DNA of 64,000 nucleotides, from assembly GCF_024189295.1 (NCBI RefSeq), contig NZ_JAIZEN010000004.1, positions 186,001 through 250,000 of the forward strand, given 5' to 3'. Positions 57,751 through 64,000 of this stretch are shown one piece after another. Each line of letters starts with the position of its first letter. The first letter of the stretch is position 1. This DNA is from Halobacillus sp. A1 (GTDB lineage: Bacteria; Bacillota; Bacilli; Bacillales; Halobacillaceae). Position numbers and translations under genes: made by a program. The notes beneath the pieces were generated by a model. That model was not told where the DNA came from and made no database searches. It was given only the letters and a program-made list of their open reading frames with translations.

Positions 57751-59646
57751 ATGAGTATTTTGTCTGTTGAAAATATGAGTAAGAGCTATGGAGATAAAAC
57801 GTTATTTGATAACCTTTCATTCACAATTTCCACGTCACAGAGAATCGGGCTGATCGGCGTAAATGGAACAGGTAAATCATCACTATTGAAAATTATAGCT
57901 GATTTGGAAACGGCGGACACTGGCAATAAGCAGCATGCGAAGGATTTTACGATTGAATATCTGCCGCAGGAACCGCAGCTCGATGGTGATTTAACCGTGC
58001 TCCAACAAATCTATTACGGTGAATCAGAGGTTATGACCGTCATCCGCGAATATGAGCAAATATTGCAGGAACTTGAAGCCCAGCCCGATGATACGGCTGT
58101 GCAAGAACGGATGATTAAACTACAGCAGCGAATGGATGAGAAGGATGCGTGGGAAGCCAATACAGCTGCAAAAACGATTTTGACCAAGCTCGGCATTGAA
58201 TCTTTTGATAAAAAGGTCAGTGAATTATCAGGCGGCCAGAAAAAACGGGTAGCGATCGCGAAATCTCTCATTCAGCCTGCGGATCTGCTGCTGCTGGATG
58301 AGCCGACCAACCATCTCGATAATGAAACGATAGAGTGGCTTGAAGGCTACCTGGCTCAATACAAAGGTTCGTTGATTGTCGTCACTCACGACCGCTACTT
58401 TTTGAATCGAGTGACGAACTTTATATTTGAATTGGATCGCGGGACGTTATATACGTACGTTGGAAACTATGAAACCTTCCTTGAAAAAAAAGCAGAAAGA
58501 GAAGAATGGGAGCGTCAGGCTGAAGAGAAACACCAGAATGCTCTAAGACGAGAACTGGCCTGGCTGAAAAGAGGCGCTAAAGCAAGGACGACGAAGCAGA
58601 AAGCAAGAAAGCAGCGCGTCGAAGCTATGCAGGAAGAGGACTTTGATACGAAGAAACAAGACGTTGATATGGCAATTGGTTCTACCCGCCTTGGTAAACA
58701 AGTGATCGAATTAACAGGAATCTCTCATTCCTTTGGGAGCCAGCAAATCATTAATGATTTCAATTATTTGATGGTTCCTGAAGAAAGAATAGGGATCATA
58801 GGACCGAATGGTTCAGGAAAGACGACGCTTCTTAATATCATGGCTGAACGGATCTCTCCTCAATATGGAGAGGTTGCCGTAGGTTCGACTGTAAAAATAG
58901 GGTACTACACGCAGGATCATGAAGAAATTGACGGTTCTCTAAAAGTCATCGAATATATCAAAGAGGTGGCTGAGGTCATCTCGACTGCTGATGGAGATGA
59001 AATAACAGCCGAGCAGATGCTGGAACGTTTCTTATTCCCAAGAGCACAGCAATGGACGTACATCTCACGTTTATCAGGGGGAGAACGTCGTCGATTATAC
59101 TTGCTGCGTGTTCTCATGAAAGAGCCGAACGTGCTGTTCTTGGATGAGCCGACGAATGACCTGGATACTGAGACGTTAAGTGTATTAGAAGATTACTTGG
59201 ATCAGTTTCCCGGCGTAGTAGTCACCGTTTCCCACGACCGGTACTTTTTGGATCGGGTCGTCGATAAGCTGCTCGCCTTTAAAGGTGGAGGGAAGATTCA
59301 GCGCTTTTTCGGGAATTACTCTGATTTTCTTGAGAAACATCAGCAGGAAAAGCAGGAGAAAGTTGCAAAAAACACAGCTCCTTCAGAACAGGAAACGACG
59401 CGCAGGTCTAATCGCAAGCGAAAACTCTCCTATCGTGAAAAGCAAGAGTGGGCGACGATTGAAGATGAAATTGGTGAACTTGAAGAAAAAATAGAAGAGA
59501 TAGATACACAAATGGCTGCCGAAGCCGCAAATTATAGTAAAGTAGAAGAATTATCAAAAGATAAAGAAACGCTGGAACAACAGCTTGAACAGAAAATGGA
59601 ACGTTGGGAAGAGCTGACGTTGATTGTGGAAGAAGTGGAACAATGA
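57751..59646 (+). CDS. ABC-F ATPase, Uup/YfmR type
   Basis: A 631-residue soluble twin-ATPase of the ABC-F family that acts on the ribosome. ABC1: Walker A GVNGTGKSS, signature LSGGQKKR, Walker B LLLLDEPTNHLD. The interdomain linker is charged (about 235-300; NALRRELAWLKRGAKARTTKQKARKQRV). ABC2: GPNGSGKTT, SRLSGGERRR, VLFLDEPTNDLD. The C-terminal coiled coil (about 545-631) has a basic RRSNRKRKLSYREKQEW stretch, as in Uup/YfmR. No membrane segments. ATG at 57751 follows AAGAGGTGGG. Confidence 0.9.
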   Translation: MSILSVENMSKSYGDKTLFDNLSFTISTSQRIGLIGVNGTGKSSLLKIIADLETADTGNKQHAKDFTIEYLPQEPQLDGDLTVLQQIYYGESEVMTVIREYEQILQELEAQPDDTAVQERMIKLQQRMDEKDAWEANTAAKTILTKLGIESFDKKVSELSGGQKKRVAIAKSLIQPADLLLLDEPTNHLDNETIEWLEGYLAQYKGSLIVVTHDRYFLNRVTNFIFELDRGTLYTYVGNYETFLEKKAEREEWERQAEEKHQNALRRELAWLKRGAKARTTKQKARKQRVEAMQEEDFDTKKQDVDMAIGSTRLGKQVIELTGISHSFGSQQIINDFNYLMVPEERIGIIGPNGSGKTTLLNIMAERISPQYGEVAVGSTVKIGYYTQDHEEIDGSLKVIEYIKEVAEVISTADGDEITAEQMLERFLFPRAQQWTYISRLSGGERRRLYLLRVLMKEPNVLFLDEPTNDLDTETLSVLEDYLDQFPGVVVTVSHDRYFLDRVVDKLLAFKGGGKIQRFFGNYSDFLEKHQQEKQEKVAKNTAPSEQETTRRSNRKRKLSYREKQEWATIEDEIGELEEKIEEIDTQMAAEAANYSKVEELSKDKETLEQQLEQKMERWEELTLIVEEVEQ

Positions 59647-59656
59647 TTTCACATGG

Positions 59657-59690
59657 GACCCGGGTGAATATGCCTGGGTTTCTTTTTTTG
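59657..59690 (+). terminator. Rho-independent terminator
   Basis: ACCCGGG and CCTGGGT around TGAATATG, followed by TTTCTTTTTTT. Confidence 0.8.
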
Positions 59691-59765
59691 TAATTGATGG
59701 AGAGTTATGAAATAATTGAGAGCGGATACATGCACTTAATCAATGAAAGAAGAGAGGTTTTTCCC

Positions 59766-61016
59766 ATGAATTTTCCTAGCCAGGATCAATTAGAAAAGTA
59801 TGCGGAACTTGCTTTAAAAACGGGTGTCAACTTGCAAAATGATCAGCGGCTGATGATTAATTCGTCCGTAGAAGGCGCCCCTTTTACACGGGTGGTCGCT
59901 AGAAAAGCTTATGAAATGGGAGCGAAAGATGTCTACATAGTCTGGGCGGACGATGAGCTTACTCGGTTGCGCTACGAACATGCGGATGTAGAAGTATTAA
60001 AAGAAGTGCCTAGCTGGCAGCAGGATATGTTCGATTATTTTGGGGCAGAAGGGGCTGCGATTTTATCCATACGTTCGACGGATCCAGACTTGCTGAAGGG
60101 AATTGACGCAGGAAAAGTCGCCGCAGCTAACAAAGCTCGAGCGGAAGCTATGACGAATTTCAGAAATTATACAATGAATGACCGCATTCAGTGGTCGATC
60201 ATCAGTATCCCGATTCCAGCATGGGCTCAAAAGATTTACCCGGGTGAATCGCAAGAGAACGCCGTTGATAAGCTTTGGGAACAAATTTTCAGTATTGTCC
60301 GCGTCGATAAAGAAGACCCAGTAGCCGCGTGGGATGAACATAACCGGACGCTGCGACAGGCGCGTGAGTTTTTGAATAAAAAGCAATATCAGAAGCTGGT
60401 TTACTCAGCTCCAGGCACGGAACTTGAGGTAGAGCTTCCTAAAGGCCATGTGTGGAAAGGCGGCTCGGCGAAAACGGAAAAAGACAACATTCGTTTCAAT
60501 CCGAATATGCCGACAGAAGAGGTTTTTACAGCTCCTCATAAATATGGAGTGAATGGCCACGTCTCCAGCACAAAACCGCTCAACTATGGCGGGAATGTAA
60601 TCGACAACTTCACGTTAACGTTCAAAGATGGAAAAGTCGTAGATTTTAAAGCAGAAGAGGGAGAAGAAACATTGAAGCACCTCCTGGACACGGACGAGGG
60701 ATCCAAGCATTTAGGGGAGCTTGCTTTAGTGCCGCACGAGTCTCCTATTTCTCAGTCCGGTTTGATTTTCTATAACACGTTATATGATGAGAATGCTTCG
60801 TGCCACTTAGCGTTAGGAAAAGCTTATCCGAATAACGTGGAAGGCGGTTCGACGATGAGTGACAAAGAATTGGATGAAAATGGAGTGAACCACAGCTTAA
60901 GTCATGTAGACTTCATGATGGGCTCTGGGGAACTTGATATCGATGGAGTTCTTGAGGATGGAACGAAAGAGCCGGTCATGCGAAATGGAAGCTGGTCTTT
61001 AAATTTTGAATCGTAA
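59766..61016 (+). CDS. ampS: M29 family aminopeptidase (AmpS/PepS-like)
   Basis: A 416-residue cytoplasmic metallo-aminopeptidase. M29 landmarks: LALKTGVNLQNDQRLMINSSVEG near the start, FNPNMPTEEVFTAPHKYGVNGHVSSTKPLNYGGNVIDNFTLTFKDGKVVDF with metal ligands, LGELALVPHESPIS, FYNTLYDENASCHLALGKAYP, and the final SHVDFMMGSGELDIDG. Preferred ATG at 59766 follows GAGAGG; upstream ATGs at 59694 and 59730 have no SD and precede a terminator tail. It is monocistronic. Confidence 0.9.
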   Translation: MNFPSQDQLEKYAELALKTGVNLQNDQRLMINSSVEGAPFTRVVARKAYEMGAKDVYIVWADDELTRLRYEHADVEVLKEVPSWQQDMFDYFGAEGAAILSIRSTDPDLLKGIDAGKVAAANKARAEAMTNFRNYTMNDRIQWSIISIPIPAWAQKIYPGESQENAVDKLWEQIFSIVRVDKEDPVAAWDEHNRTLRQAREFLNKKQYQKLVYSAPGTELEVELPKGHVWKGGSAKTEKDNIRFNPNMPTEEVFTAPHKYGVNGHVSSTKPLNYGGNVIDNFTLTFKDGKVVDFKAEEGEETLKHLLDTDEGSKHLGELALVPHESPISQSGLIFYNTLYDENASCHLALGKAYPNNVEGGSTMSDKELDENGVNHSLSHVDFMMGSGELDIDGVLEDGTKEPVMRNGSWSLNFES

Positions 61017-61021
61017 TATGC

Positions 61022-61051
61022 AAAAGCGCTGAGATGCTCAGCGCTTTTTTT
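61022..61051 (+). terminator. Rho-independent terminator
   Basis: AAAGCGCTGAG and CTCAGCGCTTT around ATG with T7. Confidence 0.93.
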
Positions 61052-61220
61052 GTTGTGTTTTGAAGTTTTCCCTCCATTCGCATGGATTTCTTATTTTTTG
61101 TGTTTCAACCATAAAGGACGATAATTCCTCCATTGAAAAACTTTTTCGACCAAACCGACTCATACCTTTAACATGGAGCGGAAAAGGGAATATCAACAGA
61201 ACAGAAATGGGGGGAGAATC

Positions 61221-62708
61221 ATGGAAGTTTATGATGCAGCTATTGTAGGGGCAGGATTCGGCGGACTCGCTGCCGGAGCAAAGTTAAGCCAGCAGGGGTA
61301 CAACGTTGCAGTGTTTGAAGCCTCCAATGAACTTGGAGGGAGTGCTGGAAAATACGAACGGCAAGGCTATCGCTTTCAATCCGGAGCCACGTTAGGAATG
61401 GGATTTGAGGAAGGCGGTGTATTTGACTCTCTCTATGATTCTTTAGGGATCGAAAAACCACCGATGACTTTACTCAATCCAATTATGGATATTCATTTAC
61501 CAGATCGTACGATCCACTATTATCGGGATCGTCACGAATGGTATTTAGAGATTGACAGGCATTTCCCTGATGTGAAAGAACAGGTGAAGGCATTTTATGA
61601 TGAGATTTTTCGTGTAGGAGCAATAGTAGATAAGCTCGTTGTAGAGCTGCCGATCTTTCCGCCGCGGACGATAAGCGATTGGCTGGGTATGCTGCCTGCA
61701 GTCAATATCAATTCCAGCAAGCTGATCCCTTACTTAACACAAACCATTCAGCAAAGACTTAAGAAATTCGGTCTGGCGGACCATTCTTTATTCGTTACCT
61801 TTCTTAACGGAGAATTAATGGACAGTGTGCAGACTAGCGTCGATCGCTGTCCGGCATTTTTAGGGTATGCTGCGCTGCAAACCTTCCATAAAGGGGCTTA
61901 TGCTGTTCATGGAGGGTTAGCCACTATTGCCGAGCAGCTCGCTGGATTCATCCAACAGCAAGGCAGTACTGTTTTTATGAGACACCCGATTTATGGGATC
62001 ACTGAAGAGGAAGGCAGCTTCAGATTGAAAACGAAGCGGGAGAAAGTGTTTAAGAGTAAGCAAGTCATTCTCAACAATTCTGCTCACAATTTACACGATA
62101 TATTGTCACCAAAGTTAGCTGAGCGCTCTTATATAAAAAAGGAAAAAGAAAAATCGAGGGAAGCGTGGGGGGCTTTCATCATTCACGCTGGGGTAAAGGA
62201 AGAGGTATTCTCCGATACATCAAGCCTTTACCATCAATTCATCGATCCCGGAAACCCTGAAGGCCTGCACGATGGCGGCCAGTTTTTACTTTCTTTATCG
62301 AGCGGGGAAGACAACGGAATGGCTCCTCCGGGCATGCGTTCACTGACTCTGTCTACTCATACTGATCTGGCAAAATGGTGGGACAAAGAACATTATGATT
62401 CCAGAAAGCAGTTGATGCATGACCGGTTGATCAGTATTGTCGACCACTATTTCAAAGGATTTTCAGACGGGCTTGATTTAGTTCTTCCAGGAACCCCTGT
62501 CACTTTTCAAAAATGGCTGAGGCGTAACAGCGGTAAAGTAGGAGGCTACGCTCCAACCGGCAGATTCAGCTGGTTGAACAGCTATTCCGTCAGAACAGGA
62601 GTGAAAAATATTTATCAATGCGGGGATACTACTTTTCCCGGCGCTGGAACATTAGGTGTAACAATATCTGGTCTCATGGCTGCAAAATTAGTTTCTAAAC
62701 AGGGTTGA
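61221..62708 (+). CDS. Carotenoid desaturase/isomerase-like FAD oxidoreductase (CrtN-like)
   Basis: This 495-residue flavoprotein begins YDAAIVGAGFGGLAAGAKLSQQGYNVAVFEASNELGGSAGKYERQGYRFQSGATLGMG, the phytoene desaturase-type FAD domain. It ends NIYQCGDTTFPGAGTLGVTISGLMAAKLV, the CrtI/CrtN C-terminal signature. The middle (KGAYAVHGGLATIAEQLAGFIQQQGSTVFMRHPI) is consistent. Halobacilli make C30 carotenoids, but no other crt gene is adjacent, so a retinol saturase/CrtN3-like oxidoreductase of unknown substrate is equally possible. ATG at 61221 follows GGGGGGAG. Confidence 0.8.
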   Translation: MEVYDAAIVGAGFGGLAAGAKLSQQGYNVAVFEASNELGGSAGKYERQGYRFQSGATLGMGFEEGGVFDSLYDSLGIEKPPMTLLNPIMDIHLPDRTIHYYRDRHEWYLEIDRHFPDVKEQVKAFYDEIFRVGAIVDKLVVELPIFPPRTISDWLGMLPAVNINSSKLIPYLTQTIQQRLKKFGLADHSLFVTFLNGELMDSVQTSVDRCPAFLGYAALQTFHKGAYAVHGGLATIAEQLAGFIQQQGSTVFMRHPIYGITEEEGSFRLKTKREKVFKSKQVILNNSAHNLHDILSPKLAERSYIKKEKEKSREAWGAFIIHAGVKEEVFSDTSSLYHQFIDPGNPEGLHDGGQFLLSLSSGEDNGMAPPGMRSLTLSTHTDLAKWWDKEHYDSRKQLMHDRLISIVDHYFKGFSDGLDLVLPGTPVTFQKWLRRNSGKVGGYAPTGRFSWLNSYSVRTGVKNIYQCGDTTFPGAGTLGVTISGLMAAKLVSKQG

Positions 62709-62762
62709 GCCTAAAAAATGAGGGTATAAATAATTAGATAGATAAGTGAAGGAGGAGGTAGT

Positions 62763-62936
62763 ATGAAAGGTCCAGATAGTGAACTACCGGGCTTTCAATC
62801 GAACCCGAATGATCTAGGGAAATGCAGCAGCTGTGGTGTGATTTTAACCTCTAAGAAGGATGCGAAGGTAGGCATGTGTAAAGATTGTCGGGAGCGTCAC
62901 AGAGATCGTGAAGACATAGCAGGAAAGAATAAATAA
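62763..62936 (+). CDS. Small zinc-ribbon protein
   Basis: A 57-residue protein, below usual ORF cut-offs. Two CxxC pairs (CSSC at 21-24 and CKDC at 39-42) 14 residues apart form a likely zinc ribbon, followed by a highly charged tail (RERHRDREDIAGKNK). It begins with an excellent SD (GAAGGAGGAGG). It is monocistronic with its own terminator. Role is unknown; nucleic-acid or protein binding is the usual guess for such ribbons. Confidence 0.75.
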   Translation: MKGPDSELPGFQSNPNDLGKCSSCGVILTSKKDAKVGMCKDCRERHRDREDIAGKNK

Positions 62937-62941
62937 TGAGG

Positions 62942-62972
62942 AAAGACTATAGTTTTAAACTATGGTCTTTTT
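62942..62972 (+). terminator. Rho-independent terminator
   Basis: AAAGACTATAGTTT and AACTATGGTCTTT with a short loop and T-rich end. Confidence 0.85.
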
Positions 62973-63129
62973 AGTGTTTAATAAAATGTGCGAAAGGCGG
63001 GAATGTTAAAACTATTCAACTTCAGCTTCCTTCTACATATTCAGCTGAGGGTTTAGCTTTACATACCTATCACATAGATGATAACTTTGTAATTCGTGTG
63101 AAAAATGAACTTTCAAAAAGGAGATTATT

Positions 63130-64000
63130 ATGAATAAACAACATCAGAGCCGGGTGGATTGGCCCGTTTTTGCAATAAGTGGAGGAGCTTTGCTGCTTTT
63201 TGTAATTATTGCGCTCGTAGATATTAACTTGATAGAAACATTTGTGAATACAACATTTGGCTGGTCTGCAACATACTTTGGAGCATTCTGGCAGCTGTTG
63301 ATGCTTGCTACGTTCTTTGTAGGGATTTGGCTCGCTTTTTCTAAATATGGGAAGATTAAAATGGGGCACTTGGATAAACCAGAGCTTAGTTTAGGTAAAT
63401 GGTTGTCCATCATTATGGCAACACTTTTGGCCGGCGGAGGCGTATTTTGGGCTGCGGCAGAGCCCATGTACCATTTCTTGACTGTACCTCCTTATTTATC
63501 GGAATTAGGAATTGAAGCGGGAACAGAAGCAGCGGTCAATCCTGCTTTAGCTCAGAGCTTTATGCACTGGGGATTTTTAGCGTGGGCTATTTTGGGAACC
63601 ATCAGTGCCGTTGTTATGATGTACGGCCATTATGAAAAAGGCATGCCGATGAAGCCGCGGACTCTGCTTTATCCGATTTTCGGGGAAAAGCTGCGTAACC
63701 ATTGGCTTGGTACGTTAGTCGATGCTTTTTCCATTATTGCCGTTGCCGCAGGAACGATCGGGCCGATCGGGTTCCTCGGATTACAAGCAAGTTATGGGCT
63801 GCAGACGATTTTTGGAATACCTGATAATTTAAGCACTCAATTTACGATCATATTTGCGGTCGTCTTGATTTCTACTATTTCAGCAGTTACTGGACTATAT
63901 AAAGGCATTCAATTCCTAAGCAGTCTCAATGTACGGATTGCGATCGGGTTGATGGCATTCATTCTTATTTTTGGACCTGGAGGATTTATCATCAACCATT
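63130..64000 (+). CDS. BCCT family osmolyte transporter, N-terminal part (runs off the right edge)
   Basis: The frame stays open from ATG at 63130 (AAAAGGAG upstream) to the window end, 290 codons. Membrane helices start at about 12-32. The betaine/carnitine/choline transporter family shows in GWSATYFGAFWQLLMLATFFVGIWLAFSKYGKIKMG, MATLLAGGGVFWAAAEPMYHF, AQSFMHWGFLAWAILG and VDAFSIIAVAAGTIGPIGFLGLQ. The FWAAAEP region is the family's Gly/Trp substrate segment. Members import glycine betaine or related solutes with sodium, fitting osmoadaptation. Substrate cannot be fixed without the second half. Confidence 0.9.
   Translation, partial: MNKQHQSRVDWPVFAISGGALLLFVIIALVDINLIETFVNTTFGWSATYFGAFWQLLMLATFFVGIWLAFSKYGKIKMGHLDKPELSLGKWLSIIMATLLAGGGVFWAAAEPMYHFLTVPPYLSELGIEAGTEAAVNPALAQSFMHWGFLAWAILGTISAVVMMYGHYEKGMPMKPRTLLYPIFGEKLRNHWLGTLVDAFSIIAVAAGTIGPIGFLGLQASYGLQTIFGIPDNLSTQFTIIFAVVLISTISAVTGLYKGIQFLSSLNVRIAIGLMAFILIFGPGGFIINH

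Noticed and set aside
63070-63467. Minus-strand ORFs of 99 and 107 residues
   Set aside because: They are antisense to the partial BCCT gene, whose membrane segments and motifs are unmistakable.

Overview
This 64 kb window reads as chromosome from a low-GC Gram-positive endospore-forming bacterium of the Bacillaceae, most likely a moderately halophilic Halobacillus-type organism. The evidence is the strong Shine-Dalgarno sites, LiaFSR and CssRS-type stress systems, a neighbouring ypmR-ypmS pair, an Sda-like sporulation checkpoint protein, an S-box leader, PTS trehalose and sucrose genes, a BCCT osmolyte transporter at the right edge, and acidic proteins. The genus is an inference. No rRNA, tRNA, CRISPR array, intact insertion sequence or prophage was seen.

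Layout. 1-5 kb: the start of an MFS gene, then a trehalose operon (EIIA, treP, treA, treR) behind a well-formed promoter with two TreR-type operators and a possible cre. 5-7 kb: a DUF6933-like gene and a CstB-like persulfide dioxygenase-rhodanese under a CsoR/CstR-type operator. 7.4-8.8 kb: a HTH-TPR (RNPP-like) regulator translationally coupled to a 38-residue exported-peptide gene; this looks like a complete peptide quorum-sensing cassette. 9-16.6 kb: Aquifex-type aconitase, MhqO-type dioxygenase with an MhqR-type operator, an XRE-PAS regulator with an Sda-like gene, a TRIC-family channel, cysK and ypmSR. 16.8-23.4 kb: nuclease-helicase fusion, a frameshifted OxlT-like transporter, a soluble aldose dehydrogenase lipoprotein, a small oxidase-like membrane protein and an M24 peptidase. 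23.6-27.2 kb: lia envelope-stress locus. 27.2-36.6 kb: rpiA, an RQC-like DNA-binding protein, a DUF4166 gene with tryptophan 2,3-dioxygenase, a lipoprotein, metX-hom behind a SAM-I riboswitch, and a FAD monooxygenase. 36.6-50 kb: metabolic genes (renalase-like, RarD, Rieske-FAD oxidoreductase, EAL-HDOD, methionine gamma-lyase-like, EIIA, sucrose-6-phosphate hydrolase, NiaR) separated by unusually long non-coding stretches filled with a family of large palindromic repeats. 50-64 kb: cardiolipin synthase, htrA divergent from cssRS, a thioesterase, an AGCS symporter, a YfmR/Uup-like ABC-F protein, an M29 aminopeptidase, a CrtN-like oxidoreductase, a small zinc-ribbon protein and a partial BCCT transporter.

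Two things stand out. One is the regulator-peptide pair at 7.4-8.8 kb, with its own SD, ATGA overlap, terminator and a 14-bp palindrome at the regulator's 5' end. The other is a dispersed family of about 120-170 bp GC-rich palindromes (at least six well-preserved copies plus fragments). Their outer stem sequences differ from copy to copy yet stay self-complementary, and the core is conserved in both orientations, as expected if the fold itself is maintained. Two near-identical copies form direct repeats 12.4 kb apart.

Functional themes: sugar PTS uptake (two EIIA paralogues probably serving IIBC permeases that lack a IIA domain), sulfur and methionine metabolism (cysK, metX, hom, methionine gamma-lyase-like, persulfide oxidation), envelope and secretion stress (Lia, Css/HtrA, Cls), and peptide or sporulation signalling (RNPP cassette, Sda).
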